Source: an uncultured Treponema sp.
GTDB lineage: Bacteria; Spirochaetota; Spirochaetia; Treponematales; Treponemataceae
DNA: 6,594 nucleotides
Assembly: GCA_905372345.1 (NCBI GenBank)
Contig: CAJPPE010000091.1
Span: forward strand, 1 to 6,594
Direction of reading: 5' to 3'
Part shown: positions 1 through 5,764 of the stretch, in pieces
Numbering within the stretch: position 1 is the first letter of the stretch
Layout of the letters: the number at the start of each line of letters is the position of its first letter
Position numbers and translations under genes: made by a program
Notes under the pieces: generated by a model
Told to the model about the DNA's origin: nothing
The model's input: only the letters and a program-made list of their open reading frames with translations
Databases searched by the model: none

Positions 1-611
1 ATAAAATCTAAAACTTCTCGTCCGCGTTCTCCTATAAGAGCTATAACATTTACATCGGCATTTGTGTTTCTGGCTATCATTCCAAGCAAGGTAGACTTTC
101 CGATACCGGTACCGGCGAAAATACCAAGACGCTGTCCGCGCCCAACTGCCAAAAGACTATCGATAGCTCGAATACCGGTAACAATTCTTTGTCTTATAGG
201 TTTACGGGTCATAGCATCCGGAGGCGGAGCTACAACAGGATATCTTTTTGCTGAATAAGGTTCAGGCTTACCGTCAGCCGATCTACATAATGCATCTACA
301 ACACGGCCCAGCAAAACATTTCCAACCGGGACGGATAGAATTTCTCCGCTCGCAATAACGAGGTCGCCTATTTTTACACCTTGAACATCTGTATAACTCA
401 TCAGCTGAACGATAGTTCCGTTTAAACCGACAACCTCAGCCTTTAAGCCTTCAGGATTATCATCGGTAATAATTTGGCAAAGCTCTCCGACGGAAGCAAC
501 GGGTCCTTCACTTTCAATTAATTTATCATGAACACGTATAACATGTCCTGTAAATTTTATCGGATCGGTTTCTGAAACGGCATCGGTATATTTATCAAAA
601 AGATCTACCAT
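1..611 (-). CDS. fliI: Flagellar export ATPase FliI, N-terminal part (3' end beyond window)
   Basis: FliI is the cytoplasmic ATPase of the flagellar type III export apparatus, related to the F1-ATPase beta subunit. It works with FliH and FliJ in delivering rod, hook and filament subunits to the export gate. I translated 203 codons from an ATG at 611. The visible part has the N-terminal beta-barrel region (about residues 20-95), then the start of the nucleotide-binding domain with a Walker A loop AGTGIGKST (166-174) and the conserved IGERGREV element (193-200), whose glutamate matches the catalytic one of F1 beta. Full-length family members are about 430-460 residues, so roughly half is missing at the left edge; this is a window cut, not a truncation. 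The start is supported by an AAGGTG ribosome binding site 5 bases upstream that overlaps the fliH stop. Only 9 bases separate the two genes. The Walker A context (GIFAGTGIGKST) favours FliI over F-type or V-type ATPases, and the position after fliH settles it. Confidence 0.96.
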   Translation of the reverse strand, partial: MVDLFDKYTDAVSETDPIKFTGHVIRVHDKLIESEGPVASVGELCQIITDDNPEGLKAEVVGLNGTIVQLMSYTDVQGVKIGDLVIASGEILSVPVGNVLLGRVVDALCRSADGKPEPYSAKRYPVVAPPPDAMTRKPIRQRIVTGIRAIDSLLAVGRGQRLGIFAGTGIGKSTLLGMIARNTNADVNVIALIGERGREVLDF

Positions 612-616
612 ATCGA

Positions 617-622
617 CACCTT
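617..622 (-). promoter_or_regulatory. fliI ribosome binding site overlapping the fliH stop
   Basis: AAGGTG uses the last two bases of the fliH TAA stop and lies 5 bases before the fliI ATG. The overlap suggests that ribosomes finishing fliH reinitiate on fliI, in keeping with the two proteins forming one complex. Confidence 0.65.
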
Positions 623-1547
623 AAATATTTCCGGTTTTTATCTTTGTTTTAATGGGAGATATTTCCAAAATCTTTTGTTCAAGTTCGTTAAGCTGACTTG
701 CTATGCGTGCATCAACTGCTCCAAAATCGGTTTCAATTATACAGCCGCCCTGATCAACAGTAGAATCTTCCACAACCGTAATATTTTTAATATTTTCTGC
801 AGCGGATATAAAGTTTTGAGTATGCTCCGTAGTCATCTTAACATCAGCAAGATTAACGCGTATAACTACATCTCCCCTGCCCTTTACTTTACGCAAAGCA
901 TGAACAACGTTGGACACTACAACATTTCTCTGATTTTCGGAAATAACTTTAACAACCTTTCTTGTCATCAAAAGAACAAGATCCACTATCTGCTGCTCGG
1001 TTTCTGAAAGAATTTCCTGCCGCCTATCCATCGTCTTATTTATTATTGTATGAAGACGATCGGTTAGGCGTTGTACTTCAAGATTTCCTTCTTTAAAACC
1101 TTCTTCACGGCCGCGGTTAAAACCTTCTTTATACGCATCACGATTTACGGAATCTTTATTTTTTTCCGAATCGGCTATTATATCTCTGGCTTTTTGCTCG
1201 GCTTCAGCTATAATATCTTCGGCTTCTTTTTTAGCATTTTGAGCAATAACTTGCCCCTCATCTGTCTGCCTTTTTACCTCATCAAAGGCAGCATTTTGTG
1301 CACCTTGAATAATTCTGTCGGCTTCAGTTCTAGCTTCCGAAAGCATTTTTTCTTTTTGTTTTTCCCATTCAAGTCTAAAATCTTCAGCTTCCTTTTTTAA
1401 ATCTTCAACAGTAGGACCTTCATAAACCGGAACTTCCTCTTCAATAATTTCTTCAGGTTCTTCTTGAAAAGTTTTATTGAGCTGTAAAAATACTACATCG
1501 CTATTGTTTTTATTTACCTCAAAGCCTCTAAAAATAGTCTTAGCCAT
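621..1547 (-). CDS. fliH: Flagellar export ATPase regulator FliH
   Basis: FliH binds the FliI ATPase in the cytoplasm, restrains its activity and links it to the C-ring and export gate. It resembles a fusion of the b and delta stalk subunits of F-ATPase. The protein is 308 residues from the ATG at 1547, against about 230 in enterobacteria; the extra length is N-terminal. It contains an acidic segment (about 28-38, rich in E), a long charged coiled coil (about 45-135) with an 11-residue periodicity, a four-glycine GxxxG ladder (G142, G146, G150, G154) typical of FliH, and a C-terminal FliI-binding domain with the family signature DQGGCIIET followed by DARIASQLNELEQ. I prefer the ATG at 1547 over a TTG at 1553, because the GGAGA motif at 1555-1559 is 7 bases from the ATG but only 1 base from the TTG. 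It lies 20 bases after fliG and 9 bases before fliI. Confidence 0.94.
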   Translation of the reverse strand: MAKTIFRGFEVNKNNSDVVFLQLNKTFQEEPEEIIEEEVPVYEGPTVEDLKKEAEDFRLEWEKQKEKMLSEARTEADRIIQGAQNAAFDEVKRQTDEGQVIAQNAKKEAEDIIAEAEQKARDIIADSEKNKDSVNRDAYKEGFNRGREEGFKEGNLEVQRLTDRLHTIINKTMDRRQEILSETEQQIVDLVLLMTRKVVKVISENQRNVVVSNVVHALRKVKGRGDVVIRVNLADVKMTTEHTQNFISAAENIKNITVVEDSTVDQGGCIIETDFGAVDARIASQLNELEQKILEISPIKTKIKTGNI

Positions 1548-1554
1548 AAGCAAT

Positions 1555-1559
1555 TCTCC
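1555..1559 (-). promoter_or_regulatory. Ribosome binding site deciding the fliH start
   Basis: GGAGA stands 7 bases before the ATG at 1547 and only 1 base before an in-frame TTG at 1553. Normal spacing supports the ATG and gives a protein two residues shorter than the longest open frame. Confidence 0.75.
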
Positions 1560-1567
1560 GTTTTATT

Positions 1568-2617
1568 TTATACCAATTCATCCTCTTCGGATCTGGCGAT
1601 AACAATTTCACCCTTATCTTCCAAGTGTCTGATAATCGAAACAATTTTCTGCTGAGCTTCTTCAACATCTTTAACACGTATCGGTCCCATGTATTCCATT
1701 TCATCGCGGAGCATAGCACCGGCACGCTTCGACATATTTCTAAATATCTTATCTTGAACCTCGGCATCAACCTGTTTAAGAGCCTTAGCCATTTCATCGT
1801 TATTAACTTCGCGCAGAACCTTACTGATGGATCTATCGTCAAGCATAACAATGTCTTCGAATACGAACATCTTCTTCTTGATTTCTTCTGCCAAGTCGGG
1901 ATCTTCGTCTTCAAGAGATTCGATAATTGATTTTTCAGAAGAGCGGTCAACAAGGTTAAGAATCTCAACGATGCTATCGACACCGCCCGCTGCAGTATAG
2001 TCTTCACTTGAAACAGTAGATAGCTTCTTTTCCAAAACGCGTTCAACTTCACGGAGAACATCGGGGGAAGTTGTATCCATGGTTGCGACACGTCTTGCAA
2101 CATCGCTTTGAATTTCATCGGGAAGATTTTGCAAAATCACCGATGCCTTTTGCGGCTCAAGGTAAGCAAGAATCAAAGCTATTGTCTGCGGATGCTCTTG
2201 CTGAATGAAGTTCAATAAGTGTGCAGGATCGGTTCTTCGAATAAAATCGAAGGGACGAACTTGCAGAGAGCTAGTGAGTCTATTTATTATCTCAATAGCT
2301 TTTTGACTTCCGAAAGTTTTTTCCAGAACATCTCTTGCATAATCTATACCGCCGGTTGTGATAAAGTTTTGAGCCGCCATTAAATCCTGAAACTCTTGGA
2401 GAACGGCATCTTTTAATTCAGCTTCAACACTTTCAGTTCTTGCAATTTCAAAAACTATTTTTTCAACTTCATCTTCACGAAGTCTTTCCATTATTTTAGC
2501 GGAGATTTCACCTCCGAGAGATACTAAAAATATAGCAGCCTTTTGTCTTCCGGTAAGAGAATTAATATCTTTACCTTTTTTTGAACTGCCTCTTTCTTTT
2601 GCAGGTGCTACAGCCAT
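1568..2617 (-). CDS. fliG: Flagellar motor switch protein FliG
   Basis: FliG is the rotor protein on the cytoplasmic face of the MS ring. Its N domain binds FliF, its middle domain binds FliM, and its C-terminal helix interacts with the MotA stator to produce torque. The 349 residues match the family length (about 330-350). Visible landmarks are the N domain start LTGRQKAAIFLVSLG (21-35), the EHPQ motif (141-144) followed by TIALILAYL, the FEDIVMLDDRSISKVLREV segment (253-271), and the torque helix around RNMSKRAGAMLRDEM (293-307). The residues equivalent to E. coli K264, R281, D288, D289 and R297 are K281, R298, D305, E306 and R314, so all five charges are kept. The ATG follows the fliF stop by one base and its GGAGGA site lies within the last fliF codons. 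Spirochaetes commonly carry two FliG paralogues; the one in this operon position is usually named FliG2, which I infer from synteny. Confidence 0.97.
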   Translation of the reverse strand: MAVAPAKERGSSKKGKDINSLTGRQKAAIFLVSLGGEISAKIMERLREDEVEKIVFEIARTESVEAELKDAVLQEFQDLMAAQNFITTGGIDYARDVLEKTFGSQKAIEIINRLTSSLQVRPFDFIRRTDPAHLLNFIQQEHPQTIALILAYLEPQKASVILQNLPDEIQSDVARRVATMDTTSPDVLREVERVLEKKLSTVSSEDYTAAGGVDSIVEILNLVDRSSEKSIIESLEDEDPDLAEEIKKKMFVFEDIVMLDDRSISKVLREVNNDEMAKALKQVDAEVQDKIFRNMSKRAGAMLRDEMEYMGPIRVKDVEEAQQKIVSIIRHLEDKGEIVIARSEEDELV

Positions 2618-2618
2618 A

Positions 2619-4322
2619 TTATTCCTCCATGAGCCAAGTTCTAATTAAAAGAGCAACATCTTCAGGATGTTCCCTAGCCATATTGATAGCATTTTCTTGA
2701 AGCTCCTGACGTCTTCGCTCTTCAACCGTCATTGAAACATCAGCATCAGCCATCTGCTGATCATACAACATTCTCTCACGTTCCAACTGTGCTTGACGCA
2801 GAAGTTCTTCTTCGCGGAGTCTTTTTCTTCTTTCAATCTCACGGCTTATAATTCTATACAATATAAAGAAGAGCAATATTAATGCTATTCCCGCCAGTGA
2901 AAGTAAGAAAATAGTTTGCCTTTGCAGAGCCTTAAAATATTCTTTATCTTCCAATTCAAATTGAGATGTTCTATCAACCTTAACATTTACAACACTTACG
3001 GAATCTTTTCGAGTTGCATCAAATCCTATGGCATCTTTAATTATTTTTTCGGCCTGCTTTATTTCTTCAGCTGAAAGAGGTTTATATTCTCTTTCAATCA
3101 TACCGTTTTTAATAATATATTTTCCATTTACATCTTTTTTCTTTTCCCATACGCCGTCAATGTTTACCGATACGGTCCTTCTTCCCATTTTTGGAAGGAA
3201 GACTTCCTTTATCTGACTTGAACTTACAAGATGGTTTTCCTTTGTGATTGTCTGAGTCGAGCGTCCCACTAAATTTCTTGTGTCCTGATAAGAAGGAGGA
3301 GTTTGTCCCTCGGTTCCCACAGGCCCTTGAGGATTTATTCCGCTTCCTTCCCAGATAGTGGTTGCATTTTCCGAACTTACCGTAACCGATTGAACCACTT
3401 GAGAATCATCATAAGAAGTCTCAGGATTATCTTCTTTGATAACTGTAGGGCGTATTTCGGTCGTATCGGCAGAACGTTCAGACATATCCATATCAATTTT
3501 AACGTTTATATCTCTAACTCTGTCTTCACCGTATATTTTTTGTAAAGGAGTTAATATATTTTCCCCGTATTGCCTTTCAAGTTTAGCAATAAATTTTTGC
3601 TGCTTTTCAATTAGAGTTAAGCGGTCGGCATCTTTCATACCTTCAAAATCATTTAAGGTAATACCGGAAGCATCGCTTATAGTAATATCTTCATTTTTTA
3701 ATCCGGGAACCGCAAGCCTGAGCATCTTTTGGATACCTTCTATTTTTTTTCGATTGGTCGAAATATCGCTTCCGGGTGCAGGATAAATAACTACGGTCGC
3801 AGTTGCAGGAAGTTGTTCCGATTCAAATAAAGCTTTTTCGGGTATTCGGACGACAACATTGGCATCATCAATATCGTCCAATGCTTTTAAGTGTCGCTTG
3901 ACTTCCTCTGTAATTGCACGGCGTACATCAATCTCGCGCTCAAAATCTGTACGAGAATAGCGCTCAACATCAAAGAATGCCCAAGGACTTGTATTCTTAG
4001 GTATTAAATCTTCACGCAGCAAGATAGCCCTCATCCTTCTGGCAGTTGCTTCATCGGCAACCGAGATTATCCCATCAGAAGAGATTTCAGTTTTTACATT
4101 TTCTTCATTAATGCGTAAGATAATTCTATCCCGCAGATCAACATCGGTTATCGCCATGTCTATCACTGGTACCGATGTCGGTTTTGAAGACCATCTACCG
4201 AGAACGACAACCAACACCAGCGCAAGTACAATTACCCCGATGATGATTCCTTTTTGGAGCTTTGTCCATTTTCCCCAAAGCGTCCCAAACTTTGTTTTTA
4301 GATTGTTAAACTTTTCGTTCAT
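2619..4322 (-). CDS. fliF: Flagellar MS-ring protein FliF
   Basis: FliF forms the MS ring in the inner membrane, the foundation of the flagellar motor and the housing of the export gate. From the ATG at 4322 it is 567 residues, close to the usual 550-570. There is a first membrane helix (about 25-42, rich in I, V and L), a large periplasmic part, and a second membrane helix (about 469-487). A basic/acidic cytoplasmic tail follows, ending in PEDVALLIRTWLMEE, the conserved FliG-binding end. The ring-building signature LRLAVPGLKNEDITISDASG lies near residues 201-220. An in-frame ATG at 4334 would add only MGGN. I prefer 4322 because a run of six G (4327-4332) just upstream can act as ribosome binding site, whereas nothing resembling one precedes 4334. 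The gene follows fliE after a spacer holding a hairpin, and its 3' end contains the fliG ribosome binding site. Confidence 0.96.
   Translation of the reverse strand: MNEKFNNLKTKFGTLWGKWTKLQKGIIIGVIVLALVLVVVLGRWSSKPTSVPVIDMAITDVDLRDRIILRINEENVKTEISSDGIISVADEATARRMRAILLREDLIPKNTSPWAFFDVERYSRTDFEREIDVRRAITEEVKRHLKALDDIDDANVVVRIPEKALFESEQLPATATVVIYPAPGSDISTNRKKIEGIQKMLRLAVPGLKNEDITISDASGITLNDFEGMKDADRLTLIEKQQKFIAKLERQYGENILTPLQKIYGEDRVRDINVKIDMDMSERSADTTEIRPTVIKEDNPETSYDDSQVVQSVTVSSENATTIWEGSGINPQGPVGTEGQTPPSYQDTRNLVGRSTQTITKENHLVSSSQIKEVFLPKMGRRTVSVNIDGVWEKKKDVNGKYIIKNGMIEREYKPLSAEEIKQAEKIIKDAIGFDATRKDSVSVVNVKVDRTSQFELEDKEYFKALQRQTIFLLSLAGIALILLFFILYRIISREIERRKRLREEELLRQAQLERERMLYDQQMADADVSMTVEERRRQELQENAINMAREHPEDVALLIRTWLMEE
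2623..2628 (-). promoter_or_regulatory. fliG ribosome binding site inside the end of fliF
   Basis: GGAGGA lies in the last codons of fliF (spanning the Met-Glu-Glu end) and 5 bases before the fliG ATG; the fliF stop and fliG start are separated by one base. This arrangement suggests translational coupling, so that MS-ring and switch proteins are made together. Confidence 0.75.
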
Positions 4323-4326
4323 GTTT

Positions 4327-4332
4327 CCCCCC
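4327..4332 (-). promoter_or_regulatory. Ribosome binding site deciding the fliF start
   Basis: A run of six G in the transcript lies four bases upstream of the ATG at 4322. Its first G belongs to the in-frame ATG at 4334. It is the only Shine-Dalgarno-like sequence near the fliF 5' end and therefore favours the shorter protein. The homopolymer is less specific than the GGAGGA sites of fliG, flgC and fliE. Confidence 0.55.
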
Positions 4333-4349
4333 ATGTACTGAACGAGCTT

Positions 4350-4377
4350 TGCAAGACTTTAAGTTAAAAGTCTTGCA
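4350..4377 (-). promoter_or_regulatory. Intercistronic RNA hairpin between fliE and fliF
   Basis: An 11-bp perfect inverted repeat (arms 4350-4360 and 4367-4377, core GCAAGACTTT) surrounds a 6-base loop in the fliE-fliF spacer. In the operon transcript it would form just after the fliE stop and end 27 bases before the preferred fliF ATG. There is no T-run after it on the minus strand, so it does not look like an intrinsic terminator for the operon. A processing, mRNA-stability or translation-tuning element is a reasonable inference. On the plus strand it is followed after a few bases by a T6 run, but no gene on that strand would use it. Confidence 0.6.
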
Positions 4378-4386
4378 GCCTATTTT

Positions 4387-4752
4387 TTATCTCGTTGTAG
4401 TAATATCATTCCAAGTTTTTACTAAACGGTCGATTATGGTTTGCGCTAATTTAAGCGACAAACTTGCTTCGGCCATTCCCATCGTTATATCATGAACATC
4501 GACCGATTCGGGATCGACAATCATTTGTTCTCCCAATTTGTCCATGTTTGTTTGCTTTGCATTCATGCTGTCGAATGCTTTTAAAATTGTCTGCTCAAAA
4601 CTTGCAGCTTCTTTATTTGCAGCAAGCTCAATCATGTCGGTATTTGAAACCATTTTGGCTCTAAAATTATCTGTAACAACAGCATTAATTTTCGGAACAT
4701 CCAAAAGTCCCGGCACCGAATTTACATTTGCAACATTTACAGCGTTTACCAT
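4387..4752 (-). CDS. fliE: Flagellar hook-basal body protein FliE
   Basis: FliE is a small, early-exported protein that joins the MS ring to the proximal rod and interacts with FlgB. It acts on the periplasmic side and is secreted by the flagellar type III system, so it has no Sec signal peptide and none is seen. The 121 residues are slightly longer than the roughly 100-110 of most FliE. The conserved C-terminal half is clear: a helix with FEQTILKAFDSMNA (about 52-65), then VDVHDITMGMAEASLSLKLAQTIIDRLVKTWNDI, matching the family pattern in which 'VDVHDVMIAMEKA.lsl.l...vr.Kv..AY.eI' is typical. The first 30 residues are variable. The ATG has a strong GGGAGGA site four bases upstream. It sits 34 bases after flgC, the standard flgB-flgC-fliE order. 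Confidence 0.94.
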   Translation of the reverse strand: MVNAVNVANVNSVPGLLDVPKINAVVTDNFRAKMVSNTDMIELAANKEAASFEQTILKAFDSMNAKQTNMDKLGEQMIVDPESVDVHDITMGMAEASLSLKLAQTIIDRLVKTWNDITTTR

Positions 4753-4786
4753 TTTTTCCTCCCACTAAAATATTTTATCGTTCATT

Positions 4787-5242
4787 TTATCTTGCAATAT
4801 CCAAGGCTCTTTGGAACATATCCTTTGCACCGTTTACAACGGCAAGGTTTGCCTCATAAGCCCTTGAAGCCGAAATTAAATCTACCATTTCGGTAACTAT
4901 GTTTACATTCGGGTACTCTACATATCCTTCCTTAGGGCCGTACTTTAAGGCCTTAGGATGTGTCGGATCATAAACCCAACGGGTATCAGAAGTATCTTTT
5001 TCTATCGAAATAACTTTAACGCCCTCACCTACTCCTCTTTCTACATTTTGAGGAGTAAAAGGAGTCTGCCAGTCGATACCGCTTTTCTTTTGGCCGACTA
5101 TTACACGGCTTCTTTTAAAAGGGCCGCCTTCTTGGGTTTCCAAGCTTGAAGCGTTTGCAATATTGTTTGATATTACATCGGTTCTAAGACGCTCTACACC
5201 CATTCCCGTAGCTGCAATATTTATACTCGTAAACAATCCCAT
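4787..5242 (-). CDS. flgC: Flagellar proximal rod protein FlgC
   Basis: FlgC is one of the proximal rod subunits of the flagellar axle, exported through the flagellar type III system. The 151 residues are within the family range (about 134-152). The N-terminal helix MGLFTSINIAATGM continues into the rod/hook family motif NNIANASS (26-33, usually NNIAN.nT). The C-terminal region carries the matching signature VTEMVDLISASRAYEANLAV followed by a helix ending FQRALDIAR, which is typical of rod proteins whose two ends form one coiled coil. The central GYVEYPNVNIVTEM corresponds to the conserved 'GYV.~PNVn.v.Em' of FlgC and separates it from FlgB and FlgG. A GGAGGA site lies six bases before the ATG. 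It is 23 bases after flgB. Confidence 0.97.
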   Translation of the reverse strand: MGLFTSINIAATGMGVERLRTDVISNNIANASSLETQEGGPFKRSRVIVGQKKSGIDWQTPFTPQNVERGVGEGVKVISIEKDTSDTRWVYDPTHPKALKYGPKEGYVEYPNVNIVTEMVDLISASRAYEANLAVVNGAKDMFQRALDIAR

Positions 5243-5265
5243 ATTTTTTCCTCCGATTCCTTATT

Positions 5266-5685
5266 CTACTTTAAAACCGATTGTACCTGATTGTACTGAA
5301 AACCTGCCATCATACTTAAAAGCTGATACTGCATTTGTATCTTCAATACCTTCATAGCTTCATCTTCAGGGTTTACATTATTTCCGTTTGCTTTTTCGGC
5401 AGTCAAATAATCCAAAACACGCACAGGCTCAACCGTTTTATAATCTATAGGCTCATTTGATTTTATGTGCAAAGGATGAGTCGTTGCAAGCTGAAAAGCT
5501 CCTTTTGCATTTTTTTCAGAATCAAAGGCTCTTTTTAACTCCGATTCAAAATTTACCTCAGTCCTCTTAAAATTAGGAACATCCGAATTTGCAAGGTTAT
5601 TTGATGTAACGGTATAGCGTAAAGAGTTTACATCCAAGGCTCTGTGCAGTATATCCGTTGTTCTTAAAAAACTATTAAAACCCAT
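5266..5685 (-). CDS. flgB: Flagellar proximal rod protein FlgB
   Basis: FlgB is a proximal rod subunit at the base of the axle, contacting FliE, and is exported by the flagellar type III apparatus without a Sec signal. The 139 residues fit the family (about 110-140). The N-terminal rod motif reads NNLANSDVPNFKRTEV (29-44), with the Pro-Asn-Phe/Tyr-Lys element typical of FlgB. The central part contains the substitution-prone loop, then NPEDEAMKVLKIQMQYQLLSMM, which matches the conserved 'D.E...la.n...Y......l' C-terminal helix. The ATG has an AGGAG site five bases upstream. It is the first gene of the flagellar cluster in the window and lies 51 bases after the hslU stop, a gap containing promoter-like sequence. 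Confidence 0.96.
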   Translation of the reverse strand: MGFNSFLRTTDILHRALDVNSLRYTVTSNNLANSDVPNFKRTEVNFESELKRAFDSEKNAKGAFQLATTHPLHIKSNEPIDYKTVEPVRVLDYLTAEKANGNNVNPEDEAMKVLKIQMQYQLLSMMAGFQYNQVQSVLK

Positions 5686-5703
5686 AATTCACTCCTAAGG
5701 ATA

Positions 5704-5711
5704 TTTTCGGC
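5704..5711 (-). promoter_or_regulatory. Candidate sigma-28 (FliA)-like -10 element upstream of flgB
   Basis: GCCGAAAA on the minus strand differs at one position from the flagellar sigma-28 -10 consensus GCCGATAA. It is 18 bases upstream of the flgB start, so transcription would begin only a few bases before the AGGAG site. No good TAAA-type -35 is found at the usual 13-16-base spacing. Early basal-body genes are also not classical sigma-28 targets, so confidence is low. Confidence 0.2.
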
Positions 5712-5735
5712 AAATTTTAAATACCCCTTAACCAT

Positions 5736-5764
5736 ATTATAGAATATATCGGGATAAATCCTGA
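5736..5764 (-). promoter_or_regulatory. Candidate sigma-70-type promoter for flgB operon
   Basis: A perfect TATAAT lies at 5741-5736 on the minus strand, overlapping the hslU stop codon, 51 bases upstream of the flgB ATG. The matching -35 region at 17-base spacing (TCAGGA, 5764-5759) is poor, with two of six consensus bases, and there is no TG extension. Because the region is AT-rich, the -10 alone is weak evidence. From memory, the Borrelia flgB operon is started by a sigma-70 promoter close to flgB, which makes this position plausible. Confidence 0.35.

Noticed and set aside
64..258. Plus-strand frame opposite fliI
   Set aside because: It is antisense to the Walker A region of fliI, which explains the open frame.
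675..1400. Two plus-strand open frames of about 110 codons opposite fliH
   Set aside because: They are antisense shadows rich in F, I, N and S, as expected opposite the K/E-rich fliH coiled coil; no recognisable domain or ribosome binding site.
1540..2118. 192-codon open frame on the minus strand inside fliG
   Set aside because: It overlaps fliG in another frame, its composition (rich in K, R, S, L) resembles no family, it has no ribosome binding site, and fliG is a clear match.
3028..3786. Plus-strand open frames opposite fliF
   Set aside because: Low-complexity shadows of a conserved gene with no family resemblance.
4350..4388. Plus-strand intrinsic terminator (hairpin followed by T6)
   Set aside because: No gene on the plus strand ends here, and the T-run is separated from the stem by several bases including GCC.
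4766..4777. 12-base palindrome TAAAATATTTTA between flgC and fliE
   Set aside because: It consists only of A and T, has essentially no loop as a hairpin and is expected by chance in AT-rich spacers; no operator is recognised.
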